Notes under the pieces: generated by a model
Databases searched by the model: none
What the model saw: the letters and a program-made list of their open reading frames with translations, nothing else
Told to the model about the DNA's origin: nothing
Position numbers and translations under genes: made by a program
Source: Asterias amurensis
Lineage: Eukaryota; Echinodermata; Asteroidea; Forcipulatida; Asteriidae
DNA length: 64,000 bases
Assembly: GCF_032118995.1 (NCBI RefSeq)
Contig: NC_092653.1
Span: 23,455,202-23,519,201, forward strand
Direction: 5' to 3'
Part shown: positions 14,255 through 24,900 of the stretch, piece by piece
How the letters are laid out: every line of letters starts with the position of its first letter
How positions within the stretch are numbered: position 1 is the stretch's first letter

Positions 14255-15500
14255 AGTTTCAAGCCTGCCTGAGGTGTCCTTGGATTCATCTCTTTGCCAG
14301 CATTAAGGGTTGGCTGCCTCCATCTTGACCCACCTCATCAAAGGCTTTGTAGCTGCAGCTGTGGTTCCAGTCCTACCCTGTACCTTCCTGGCTGCTGCAT
14401 TTAAAGTCTCTGTTTGAGTCCTGCCTGAGGCGTCCTTGGATTCATCTCTTTGCCAGCTTTAAGGGTTGGCTGCCTCCATCAATAGCAGTGGTTTGACCCA
14501 CCTCGTCAAAGATTTTGTAGCTGCAGCTGTGGTTCCAATCCTACCCAATACCTTCATGGCTGCTGCATTGAGAGTCTGTGGTTTGAGTCCTGCCTGAGGT
14601 GTCATTGGATTAATCTCTTAGCCAGCATTAAGGGTTTGCTGCCTCCATCTTGACCTACCTCATCAAAGGCTTTGTAGCTGCAGCTGTGGTTCAAGTCCTA
14701 ACCACTACCTTCCTGGCTGCTACATTGAGAGTCTGTGGTTTGAGTCCTGCCTGAGGTGTCATTGGATTCATCTCTTTGCCAGCATTAAGGGTTTGCTGCC
14801 TCCATCTTGACCCACCTCATCAAAGGCTTTGTAGCTGCAGCTGTGGTTCAAGTCCTAACCACTACCTTCCTGGCTGCTATATTGAGAGTCTGTGGTTTGA
14901 GTCCTGCCTGAGGTGTCATTGGATTCATCTCTTTGCCAGCATTAAGGGTTTGCTGCCTCCATCTTGACCCACCTCATCAAAGGCTTTGTAGCTGCAGCTG
15001 TGGTTCAAGTCCTAACCAATACCTTCCTGGCTGCTACATTGAGAGTCTGTGGTTTGAGTCCTGCCTGAGGTGTCATTGGATTCATCTCTTTGCCAGCATT
15101 AAGGGTTTGCTGCCTCCATCTTGACCCACCTCATCAAAGGCTTTGTAGCATCAGCTGTGGTTCAAGTCCTAACCACTACCTTCCTGGCTGCTACATTGAG
15201 AGTCTGTGGTTTGAGTCCTGCCTGAGGTGTCATTGGATTCATCTCTTTACCAGCATTAAGGGTTTGCTGCCTCCATCTTGACCCACCTCATCAAAGGCTT
15301 TGTAGCTGCAGCTGTGGTTCAAGTCCTAACCACTACCTTCCTGGCTGCTATATTGAGAGTCTGTGGTTTGAGTCCTGCCTGAGGTGTCATTGGATTCATC
15401 TCTTTGCCAGCTTTAAGGGTTGGCTGTTCCTATCAAAAGCAGTGGCTTGATCCAACTCATCAAGAGCCACGTATGCAGCTGTTGTTCAAGTCCCACCAAA
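14255..15500. repeat. 157-bp tandem repeat array, about 8 copies
   Basis: The phrase TCCTGCCTGAGGTGTC recurs at about 14265, 14421, 14587, 14744, 14901, 15058, 15215 and 15372. Spacing is 157 bp for the later copies and about 156 and 166 for the first two intervals. The middle copies (14590-15370) are nearly identical, and the outer copies diverge and acquire an AGCAGTGG insertion, as expected when unequal exchange homogenises the core. Because 157 is not a multiple of 3, the 63-codon frames in successive copies start in different frames. They are not a repeat protein. Confidence 0.9.
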
Positions 15501-16001
15501 GGTCTTCTTGGCTGCTGCACGTCTGTGGTTTGAATCCTAACCCAATAACAATGTCTTTATAAACTTGAATCTGGTTGACTGCTGCACGAGTTCGATGCTT
15601 CAATCTTGTCCTATCATCTATGTACATCTTCTGCTGCAGAACTCAAAGGCACTTGTACTTGCACTCCTGATCATGATGTAAAGGTAAAGTGCTTTTTATT
15701 TTAAAGTTTGATTCTACATTCAGTGTGCAACAGGTAAGTCATCAACACAAGTATACTTATATTTTACTGGTTTCAGTTTCTTTCTTCAAGTCTTGCTAAT
15801 CAGCTCTACCAAAGATCAATCGAGACGAAATTTAATAATTGGACTCATATAACTGCCTGTATGGTGGGGAAAAAAACCCAAGAAATCATGGTATTTGATC
15901 TGCATCTCTAGTGCCGAGAATACTGTTCCTGAAATCTACAAAGTGTGCCCAGTGAAAATGTCATGCTTTTTCAAAAACTTTCTTGTGTTTACTTCTTTAA
16001 G

Positions 16002-16710
16002 TTTGCAGTTGAGCTACCCGTGCAAGGACCAGATGAAGACATGCAATTAGTTGGACGCGTTTCAGGTATGCAGAAGCTTGTTTCTATGTTTGTTGATTTG
16101 TTTATAATATCTGAATATTCATGTAGCTAACTTTCTGGAAAGAGTTTCCTTTGTACAGACTGTGCAGGGCTCTTTTTCATGGTTCTGCTTACCACAGATC
16201 ATTCTGCACTTAATGCCCATAGAATTATGTGCCTTACAGTAGATTGAACGTCCGTAGTGCCAGACAATTTTTCTGTGAATCTCAATCTTTAATGCCCCAT
16301 GGCAAGTCCAATGTTCTGGACATTGTTCTGTAAATAAATGGAAACATGAGGTGACATTATATTGCCAGTATCATGAGTGCTTTATAAAAGCTATGCAGTA
16401 CGCATGCTCAATGAGCAGGGTTGAGCATGCGTACTACATAATGTAGGAATACATTACACCTACCATATCCAATGTTCAAGTATTTTCAATTCATGTAATC
16501 CTCAGCATCTGTTTGTAGCACCACATTTCCTTACATCCAGTCCTTTCATACTATTGTAACTGTATTAACCAAACTGATTCAAACTTTTCTGATGGTGTGT
16601 GTGTCTCTTTTATCTTTTTCTTTTTGAGGGTGATTAATACCTTGGACTTGTTTCAAGATTGTAAACAGGATGGCACACACAGGACCAGATGGAGATTCAA
16701 GATTACAAAG
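16002..16710 (+). CDS. Two candidate exons upstream of an unidentified gene's 3' end
   Basis: Candidate exon 16002-16065 (or from 16009) reads VELPVQGPDEDMQLVGRVS and ends in phase 1 before GTATGC. Candidate exon 16669-16710 begins after GTAAACAG and continues in phase as GWHTQDQMEIQDYK before GTACTA. The phases of the two fit each other, which is modest support. The next acceptor, at 17245, gives DQVPLVVMM and then a stop at 17323, or needs a frame change to reach the better exon at 17657. I do not recognise the protein. Confidence 0.3.
16393..16440. repeat. Short inverted repeat
   Basis: GCAGTACGCATGCTCAA and TTGAGCATGCGTACTAC flank a 9-base spacer, giving a strong hairpin in what is probably an intron. 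It is likely the remnant of a foldback element. Confidence 0.6.
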
Positions 16711-17244
16711 GTACTATTGTTGTTATATAGAAAGTCTTCTGATGATGACTGGAAACTTTTAAGACTTGTTCTCAGACTAAAGTAATGAGAAATTATTGGC
16801 TTTGAAAACAGCCAACACCTTTACTATAGAGATGATAACATGATTTACCTGTAAAGAATTTACCCATTTGAAACTATTGTTAAATTTTTAATTAATGGTT
16901 TTAAAGCTAGCCAAGATTTGAAAACTGCTTAAAGTTATTGTGTCTGCCAAACGTCACCTCGGACCAACCAAAACACAGATATAGAAAGCTTATGTCACTG
17001 CACTTTTATCCGATGAAATGATTGTGTGGTTCTAAAAGACAAGTACCTGTCTTTATTCTTGCGGATAAAGACAGGGGACAAGTCTATAACATAACCAATA
17101 CTTTCTTATGTATAGCAACCGCCAAGAGGTGGCACCCTTGTCATACCATGTACCATGTGTCATGAGTCCTAAATAAAACACACACGATGTTTAATATCTG
17201 AAATGTTATACGTACAATGTATTGTCTTTTTTAATGTATTACAG

Positions 17245-18772
17245 ATCAAGTACCTCTCGTTGTTATGATGGTTTACTCCTTTGCTGTGTTTGGACATCTT
17301 TCAAGTTTTGGCTCAGCATTCTGAGGTATGTAGTTGCTGTAAGAAGTTACTTTATCAAATATAAACAAAATATAAAATAAAGCATTTGTATTTGCCATAA
17401 GGTGCAGCCATCATGCCGGACTCTAATATATACACTTTTATTTGGCAAGAGTAATGTCCGGTTCATCTCTTGTTGAAGTATGAATTCTTATTCACTCCCG
17501 TGTGAAGAGAAGAAATTATGGTTACATGTAGGGCATCAAACACATGTGGGCTGCAACTACATAATTTTTTTCTGACATTCCACCCTTCCATTTCAGACTT
17601 ATTTAAACCCTGCATAACCATTCAATGGTCTCATCTTTTGTTTTAATTTCATGCAGGTAATGGAAGCAATTGTCTCTCTGCCCCTAGTCATTGCCATGGT
17701 GTCCCGTGAAAGGCTAGATTTCAAGGGTTTCTATCGTCTATTATGCCTGGAAACATCTGAAAACTGTCTGCTGATTGAGGTATGTTAGGTATAAGACAAT
17801 AGTGATCTATATGAACCCCTTTATTTCTCACATGAGAATGTTTCACCCTGTATAAAGACCATAATCAGGGCCAAATTTCATGGCTCTGCCTACCGCCAAA
17901 TTCTTTGCTTATGATCACCATTCTCCGCTTACGTGCAAGCGCCGAAGCAAGCGCCGAAGCAAGCGCAAATTTCTGCGCTAGCTGTGTAAGGGTAGAATGC
18001 CTTTTAAGTAACGTGAAGTACAAACACAAGCCAAATTTCCCTGCTAACCCGTGAAATACCCTTGACCTAAGCACAGAATTCCCTGCTTCCGTAAGCGTGG
18101 ATTATTTGCTTACGGTAAGTTGAGTCATGAAATTGGGCCCTGAGCAGTGATCAGCGAGGCCCAACAAGCCCATACTGGCTTAAAACGGCCGCATGTTTGA
18201 CCGACTCAAAAAGGTCATAGTATGACGTCAATTTACAACTTCCCATATCAATATACTTCTTTCTATTAGACACGTTCAAAAAACAAGACCAATAATTTGA
18301 CAAAAAAGAAGACTGTCCATGTGGGTTTAACAATATGTGGTTTTGTCAATGTAATGCTGATTTTAAAGGCAAGATTATCACGAGAGATACAACTTCAGAA
18401 AACAATGTCTTCTTGTTGGAAAAAAACAGGAAAAAACGTCACATTTTTTTCACAAGAGTGTTGAATCATTATCATTCAGCAAGTACATGGCGGGTACCAA
18501 CTGCATATCTTGCCACAGTATTGGGAAACACAACCTCAGAAATCTGAGAAACAATTCATAAAAGCTTAACACAACAAAGCACTGTTAAATTAAGCGAGTG
18601 GATGCTGTTTTCCCCTACCCAAAATACATTACAACTAATTATCAATGGGAACACTTGTTCTAATTCTCCCTTCCTTCTTTAGAATACTTTTACAATGTGT
18701 TCTTTTACCTCACAGGATCTACACGTTGATATTTTTGATCGACCAAAAGCTGTCAAGAAGGTTCCCCCATAA
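17245..18772 (+). CDS. 3'-terminal exons of an unidentified protein-coding gene
   Basis: The best-supported exons are 17657-17779 (acceptor TTTCATGCAG, donor GAG/GTATGT, phase 0 at both ends) and 18716-18772 (acceptor TACCTCACAG, ending in TAA). The first reads VMEAIVSLPLVIAMVS, RERLDFKGFYRLLCLE, TSENCLLIE. The last reads DLHVDIFDRPKAVKKVPP. Both alternative frames of the first exon contain stops. The protein end looks like alpha-helical repeat plus a short charged tail. Exon 17245-17325 precedes it: its last 20 codons in the matching phase read CLDIFQVLAQHSE before the junction, but a TGA in that frame lies near its 5' end. So either the true acceptor is internal, or there is a frameshift or assembly error. 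I cannot name the family. Confidence 0.45.
17865..18142. mobile_element. MITE, TCAGGGCCCAATTTCATG family
   Basis: Left end TCAGGGCCAAATTTCATGGC; right end GTCATGAAATTGGGCCCTGA. The inverted termini are about 20 bp. The interior contains CGCCGAAGCAAG repeated twice in a row and several GCTTACG motifs. Non-coding. It shares termini with 10494-10746 and 29221-29490. It lies in the intron between the two best exons of the unidentified gene. Confidence 0.75.
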
Positions 18773-18835
18773 AGAAGACATCATAGCTTGACGTGAGCTT
18801 TTCTTCTCTTAAGTTTCTTGCATGAAGTTATAACA

Positions 18836-19207
18836 TTTAAAGGCACTGGAAACTATTGGTAACTACTCAAAATAAACGTAGCATAAAAAATTACTTGGTA
18901 ACGAGCAAAAAAGAGCTGTTGTTAGTATAAAACAATGTGAGAAAAAACTCCCTCTGAAGGAGTTTTTGTAGATGTAATTTCTCACTCAAATATTAAAATA
19001 CTCTAGGCCTATAGCTTTTCAGGCATCTGAAAGCACTGAGACAAATTTATTAAGACGTTTTTCCATCATTAATTTCATGCAACTTGGATTGCCAATTGAG
19101 TAAAAATTTTCACAGGGTTGTTATTTTATGCATATTATTGTGGGATACACCAAGTGAGAATACACTGGTCTGTGACAATTACCAATAGTGTCCAGAGGGC
19201 CCTTTAA
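18836..19207. mobile_element. TTAA-flanked MITE
   Basis: Left TTTAAAGGCACTGGAAACTA; right CCAATAGTGTCCAGAGGGCC then CTTTAA. The interior contains ATTTTCACAGGGTTGTTATT. About 370 bp, non-coding. It belongs to the family present at 19809, 24518, 50151 and 58013 and, more diverged, at 11300. Confidence 0.75.
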
Positions 19208-19499
19208 CCGAGAGTATATCATGTACAATATTTTTGGTTCTTTTATACCTGCGGATTCAAGTGGCCATCACCAAGCCATCCCTACACCATAGCACCATGC
19301 CAAAGAGCTCCTTGCTTGGCATTTTTGTAATCATTGAAGAAATACCTTCAGTCGTGCCAGAAAATGCCCCTTCTTAAAATCCAATTGTTTATGTATATAC
19401 CCAAAAGCTCATAATTATAGTAAAAGTCATGTCGTCAATTTGTATAGAGGGCGCTGTTGAAAATTGTAGTGATAATACTCTTGGTTAAATATGAGGTAA

Positions 19500-19654
19500 A
19501 CCAGGGGCTGATTTCACAAAGAGCTAAGATTGATCATAACTGCAAATCAATCGTAGTTGCTCAGAAAATTGCGATGTCACAATGCAAATCACTGTGGTAA
19601 TACTAAATATTTGTCTAGCGATGAATTTATTGCTTTGTGAAATCGGCTCCTGGC
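19500..19654. mobile_element. Short MITE, CCAGGGGCTGATTTCACAAAG family
   Basis: Left end CCAGGGGCTGATTTCACAAA and right end CTTTGTGAAATCGGCTCCTG are 20-bp inverted repeats with one or two mismatches, enclosing about 110 bp. Non-coding foldback element. Confidence 0.7.
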
Positions 19655-19808
19655 ACTTTGTGCATGAATGTAAATTAATCTTTCATGTTGCCAATTTACA
19701 TAATCCTATTGTCAAGAAAACTCACCATTACGATAAATTTATAACCACTGCAGTGGTGGTATTTGTTTTCTTTAGCCCTTATGTCTTAATCAAAGTATAA
19801 TAAATTGC

Positions 19809-20180
19809 TTAAAGGCACTGGACACAGTTGGTAATAAGTCAAACATATAAGTTTGCATAAAAACTTACTTGTTAATAAGAAACAGAGAGCTATTGGTGTA
19901 TAAAGTGATTAATGACTCACTCTGAAGTAATGTAGTTTTTGAAAAAAGAGCTAATTTTTTACTATTTTGAATCTGAGAAAAACTTCAGACCTGAAACCTT
20001 TCTCAGCTATCTGACAACACACAAATTTTTGCAAAAAGGGTGTTTCTTCTTTCATTATTTTCTTGCAACTTCGATGACCAATTAAGCCCAGATTTTCACA
20101 GGTTTGTTATTTATATGTTGGGATACATGAAGTGAGATACTGTAGGTTGACAGTTACAAAAACGTGCCCAGTACCTTTTA
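19809..20180. mobile_element. TTAA-flanked MITE
   Basis: Left CTTAAAGGCACTGGACACAG, right GTGCCCAGTACCTTTTA. The right end is mutated. The interior has CGATGACCAATTAAGC and CACAGGTTTGTTATTT, as in the other copies. It lies head-to-tail with the copy at 18836-19207, 600 bp away. Confidence 0.7.
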
Positions 20181-20203
20181 TTGTGTGTGATTAGTATGGA
20201 AAT

Positions 20204-20363
20204 ATTGACTGCTATGAGGGGCACAGTTAAAATTATAGGCAAAAGGTGATGTCAAAACCATGACTGTGCCCGAAGCAAAGCTTCGCTGCGGGCATAGCCA
20301 TGGTTTTGACATCACCGAGGGCCTATAATTTTAAACTGTTCCCCAATTATTAAGCAGTCAATG
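20204..20363. mobile_element. Foldback element with near-perfect 70-bp arms
   Basis: The arms are TTGACTGCTATGAGGGGCAC ... GGTGATGTCAAAACCATG ... and CATGGTTTTGACATCACC ... GCAGTCAA. The centre is GAAGCAAAGCTTCGCTGCG. Nearly the whole 160-bp segment can form one hairpin. No coding capacity. Confidence 0.75.
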
Positions 20364-20719
20364 TTTCTTTTGTATACTGAATAAAGATTCTTATAATCAA
20401 CAACTGACTGTACGGTGAAAGGTCGTCTGCGAAGAAAGGTCGCGCCGTGATACGGAACGCTAGTCGTACATAATACTAGCATAGTTGCGTTATTTTCACA
20501 GCAGGCAAATTGACTATGGCCCGGGCATAGTCACTATGACGTCATCTTGGTAGAAAAAGGGGGCATAGCTATTTTCATGACTCCATTTTTAACCAATCAG
20601 ATTAGAGGATGCTATGGTATATAATGACTATTATTGTATGTTTACAGTTTACAACAATTATCAGTACTGTGAGATCATTGGTGGAGTGCCTGGCTTTTGG
20701 CCCATAGCCGTTGAACATA

Positions 20720-20860
20720 AGGTTTTATGGTTTTAAGGACAGGGTTATTGGGTTATTATGGTTTTAGTTTTAGGGTTATTGCTTTAGGGCTAGGGACAGA
20801 GTTAGGGTTATGAGGATTATTGGGGTTATGGTTAGGAACAGGGGTTAGGGATAGCACCTG
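20720..20860 (+). repeat. Degenerate telomere-like (TTAGGG-type) repeat patch
   Basis: The stretch is dense in GGGTTATTGGGTTATTATGG, TTTTAGGGTTATTGC, AGAGTTAGGGTTATGAGG and GGGGTTAGGG. These are irregular variants of TTAGGG. TTAGGG is the telomere repeat of echinoderms and most metazoans. This may be an interstitial telomere relic or a chance G/T-rich simple repeat. Confidence 0.45.
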
Positions 20861-21239
20861 GCTTAGTCATATAGCTGTTGAACTCTTTCTTATAAAGAGT
20901 AATACTTATAAAGTAATTAACAGTAAGTTATGGGTAATCATGAGCTTTCTTATGATTGAGGGGAGTTCTCATTTAGAGGTGTATTTCAAAAAGCGTAATG
21001 AATAATAATGTCTTCAATTTATTAAGTTGTTAATTATGGTTGTTTTGCATAATAAATAAACAATTTATGAAATGAAAAAAGAAGGATTGTATTTTGCTTA
21101 ATTGTGCAAATTTTCGAGAAAAAAATTATTTGTGAAAACCAAATGCATACATACGCAAAAGTACACACACAAATCAACATCGGAATTGCATACACAAATT
21201 TGTAAAATCGCAAATACTCGCACATGTATATACAACAAA

Positions 21240-22660
21240 AAGTTTAAATCGCAGGAAAATCGCAAATGCGTTTTTTTTTACCTTCAGAGGGCAGCAAACA
21301 AGTTTGGACAATATTCCCGACCCATGCTTAGTTTTTACCTTCAAAGGGCCGCAGATAAGCTGCAAAATCACTTCAACCATTTCTAACATGCGTAATGCTA
21401 GAAAAATTGAAAATCGCAGTAAAATCGCAAATACGCTTTTTTTTGTACCTGTAGAGGGCAGCAGATCAGCAGGGAAATCATTCTGATCAATGCTTACATG
21501 CGCAATGCAACAACAAAAATTAAATCGCAGGAAAATGGCAAATGCGTTTTTATTTTTACCTTCAGAGGGCCGCAGACAAGCTGCGAAAACATTACAAGCA
21601 TTTCTTACATGCGTAATGCTAAAACAATTGGAAATCGCAGGAAGAATTGCAAATGCGTTTTTTTTACCTCTAGAGGGCAGCTAGCAGACAAGCTTGGAAG
21701 TCATTACGACTATTTCTTACATGCTTCATGCTTGAAATAAAAAAATCGCAGTAAAATCGCAAATGCGCTTTGTTTTTTACCTGTAGAGGGCAGCAGATCA
21801 GCAGGGAAATAATTTCGATCATTGCTTACATGCGCAATGCAACAACAAAAATTAAATCGCAGGAAAATTGCAAAAGCGCTTTTTTTTACCTTCAAAGGGC
21901 CGCAGATAAGCTGCAAAATCACTTCAACCATTTCTAACATGCGTAATGCTAAAAAAATTGAAAATCGCAGTAAAATCGCAAATACGCTTTTTTTTGTACC
22001 TGTAGAGGGCAGCAGATCAGCAGGGAAATCATTCTGATCAATGCTTACATGCGCAATGCAACAACAAAAATTAAATCGCAGGAAAATTGCAAATGCGTTT
22101 TTTTTTTTACCTTCAGAGGGCCGCAGATAAGCTGCGAAATCACTTCAACCATTTCTAACATGCGTAATGCTAGAAAAATTGAAAATCGCAGTAAAATCGC
22201 AAATACGCTTTTTTTGTACCTGTAGAGGGCAGCAGATCAGCAGGGAAATCATTCCGATCATTGCTTACATGCTAATGCAACAACAAAAATTAAATCGCAG
22301 GAAAATTGCAAATGCGTTTTTATTTTTACCATCAGAGGGCCGCAGACAAGCTACGAAATCATTACAAGCATTTCTTACATGCGTAATGCAAACAAAAATT
22401 AAATCGCAGGAAAATCGCAAATGCGTTTTTATTTTTACCTTCAGAGGGCCGCAGACAAGCTGCGAAATCATTACAAGCATTTCTTACATGCGTAATGCAA
22501 ACAAAAATTAAATCGCAGGAAAATCGCAAATGCGTTTTTATTTTTACCTTCAGAGGGCCGCAGACAAGCTGCGAAATCATTACAAGCATTTCTTACATGC
22601 GTAATGCTAAAAAAGTTGAAAATCACAGAAAATAGCAAATAGGATTTTTTTACATCTAGA
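21240..22660. repeat. 110-bp tandem repeat array, about 13 copies, two subtypes
   Basis: The motif AAATCGCAGGAAAATCGCAA (or AATCGCAGTAAAATCGCAA) recurs near 21246, 21412, 21523, 21633, 21746, 21856, 21963, 22075, 22186, 22294, 22401, 22512 and 22619, at about 107-113 bp. Each unit also carries a T-run, CTTCAGAGGGCCGCAGA (or CTGTAGAGGGCAGCAGATCA) and TTACATGCGTAATGC. The two subtypes (GCAGGAAAA versus GCAGTAAAA) alternate between about 21856 and 22294, a dimeric higher-order structure. The open frames on both strands shift between copies and do not form a protein. Confidence 0.9.
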
Positions 22661-22669
22661 GAGGAGCTT

Positions 22670-23300
22670 GAAAATTGTTACGACTATTCTTAGACGCTTC
22701 AAAAAACATTCCCTTAACAAATCAACAATCTTTCAAATTTACCAGTATCTACAGACTAGCAAAATACTTAAAAATCTTTTATAAAAAAACACTTCAAATC
22801 TCTTCGAAAAAACTAAGCGCAACAACCTTTGCAACCAGCCCTAACGATAACATGGTCTTCAGAAGCCCTACCCCAGTACCAGCGAGCCAACCTTCCAGCT
22901 CCTCAGAAGCCCTACCCCTCACATCCTTCCAACACCCCAGCTCTAGCAGCCTACCCCAGTGACTTCCATTAAGCTCTCTCAGCCCTAACCCCAACAGCCC
23001 AACTCCACAACCTTCTATAGCCATGCAGCTATCCAACCCCCCAGCCCCTCAGCAACCCAACCCCAGCGACTTCCTTGTAGCGCTCCAGTTCCCTCAACCA
23101 CCCAGCCCTAGTGACTGCCGTTTAGCACTCCATCCCCCGAGCCCCAATAAATCTGAGCCAGCAAGGCCCTTGGTCAACCCTCAGATCAGCTAGAAATCCA
23201 AGGCTTGAGCCAGGCAAAACTTTTGGTGAGAAATTTGTGAAAAATTTTCTAAGTCCAAATGCGGTAAATTCATCACTCCAAAAATCGTTAGATTTTCATA
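22670..23300. other. C-rich low-complexity stretch
   Basis: Between about 22850 and 23150 the + strand is a degenerate repeat of CCCAGC, CCTACCCC and AACCCCAGC words. The 95-codon frame at 22675-22962 is Pro/Ser-rich only because of this composition. I do not call a gene. Confidence 0.5.
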
Positions 23301-23303
23301 ACA

Positions 23304-23370
23304 GCTCGTAGCACAGCGGTGAAGGCCAGAGACTACAGAGCGGAAGGTCCCCGGTTCAAGCCCTACCCAT
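23304..23370 (+). mobile_element. tRNA-like SINE head
   Basis: GCTCGTAGCACAGCGGTGA resembles a tRNA 5' part with A box, and CCCCGGTTCAAGCCC supplies a B box (GGTTCAAGCC). An intact clover-leaf is not evident, so it is best seen as the head of a decayed tRNA-derived SINE. Confidence 0.5.
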
Positions 23371-23421
23371 TTTTACTAGAATTTAAAAAAATTCTTTATT
23401 TTAATGGTAAAAGGGTCCTGG

Positions 23422-23498
23422 AGAGGATTTGAACCCACCCGGCTCACAGCCCCAGAATTCTGGGGGCTGTGAGCTAGCCCGCTGCGCTACGGCGGCTC
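23422..23498 (-). mobile_element. tRNA-like SINE head with palindromic insert
   Basis: On the - strand, GCCGCCGTAGCGCAGCGG has an A box and GTGGGTTCAAATCCTC a B box. Between them, where an anticodon arm would be, lies an almost perfect palindrome at 23443-23473, CTCACAGCCCCAGAATTC on the + strand followed by TGGGGGCTGTGAG. A functional tRNA is unlikely. It converges on the + strand tRNA-like segment only 50 bp away. Confidence 0.5.
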
Positions 23499-24283
23499 TT
23501 GAAAAAATCGCTCGGAACTAATATTTAAACCTTAGGATGGGGGGGTCAAAAAAAATAAAAAATTTAAATGAGATGAAACCTATGACCTTTGACCAGAAAA
23601 GCAAATGAGAAAACATGAGAATTTGAAGTTGTGGAATGCTCTACAGAGGATCTTTATTTCACCAATGGTCAATTAAAATAACCGAAGTTAGATGTAAAGA
23701 CGATACAAATATTACGGGTAAATTAAGGCATTTTAACAAGTATGAAAAGTAAACATGACTCTAATTTCCTTTAATAAATTAAATAACCATATCAGTTTTA
23801 AAATGTAGGCCTAAGTTTAAATATAAACTTATCATAACTACATTAAATATAAACTTATCATTACTACACTACTTTTTACCAAGTATAATAAAAAACATAA
23901 GAAATAATGTGTTTAAATATACACAATAATTTAAATAGAGACACACTATAAAGACCAACCTAATTTTGTTAGAGATCGCAGGCAAGGGTGTTCATAGGGC
24001 TATGTAAAAACATACTGATTGCTTCTTGTATCATGTATTACCATTTGATTCGAAAGTGAGGCTTGATGGTTTGCTACCTGGGCTCCATTTTGTCCCTCGG
24101 CAGAGTTTGTATTTAACTGTTTACAACTTTTAAAACCTGCCTATAAGCAGAAGACTATTACTATTCATTCATTCTTATAGTGTGAATCTTATAGAGTGAG
24201 ACTCAACACTTTATCGATTGTTAACGCAGTTTGTATTTAACAAAATATATTGTGCATATTTTAGAGTTTTAGTTCAACGGAGT

Positions 24284-24315
24284 ATTTAAATCTACAGTGC
24301 ACTGTAGATTTAAAT
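24284..24315. repeat. Perfect 32-bp palindrome
   Basis: ATTTAAATCTACAGTGCACT reads on to GTAGATTTAAAT with no spacer, centred on GTGCAC. It may be the collapsed end-to-end termini of an inverted-repeat element. Confidence 0.7.
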
Positions 24316-24517
24316 GCAGTGGTATAGAAAGTAACTGTTTGGCAAAAATTAGTAACATAACCTTTTTTAGGCAAAAAAAAATAAATATAAATTACTAATT
24401 GTATAAGCTAAATACTGCCCCTTAAATATAGCGTATTCAGAGGGTGCCTACTCAGGACCCTTGCCCTCAAATAAGAGCAAAATAATATAGCCAACCTTAT
24501 GATGTTTTTGCCCTCAC

Positions 24518-24900
24518 TTAAAGACACTGGACACTATTGGTAACTGTCAAAGACCAGTCTTCTCACTTGGTGTATCTCAACATATGCACAAAATAACAAA
24601 TCTGTGAAAATTTGAGCTCAATTGTCGTAGTTGCAAGATAATAATGAAAGAAAAAACACAATTGCCACCATAGTTATGTGCTTTCAGATGCTTGATTTGG
24701 AGACCTCAAAATGTAATTATAAGGTCTCAAAATCAAATTCGTGGAAAATTACTTCTTTCTCAAAAACTATGTTACTTCAGAGGGAACCGTTTCTCAGTGT
24801 TTTATACTATGATCAACAGCTCCCCAATACTTGTTACCATGTAAGGTTTTATGCTAATAATTATTTTGAGTAATTACCAATAGTGTCCACTGCCTTTAAA
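24518..24900. mobile_element. TTAA-flanked MITE
   Basis: Left CTTAAAGACACTGGACACTA, right CCAATAGTGTCCACTGCCTT then TAAA. The right terminus is the intact family consensus. The interior includes GTGTATCTCAACATATGCAC and CCGTTTCTCAGTGTTTTATA, matching the copies at 50151 and 58013. Confidence 0.8.

Noticed and set aside
14776..15281. Three almost identical 63-codon ORFs
   Set aside because: They are the same frame of the 157-bp satellite seen in successive copies, not a gene family.
20820..21005. 61-codon ORF next to the telomere-like patch
   Set aside because: Begins within simple repeat sequence and has no motif or splice support.
21102..22589. Many 60-114 codon ORFs on both strands
   Set aside because: All are produced by the 110-bp tandem array and shift frame from unit to unit.
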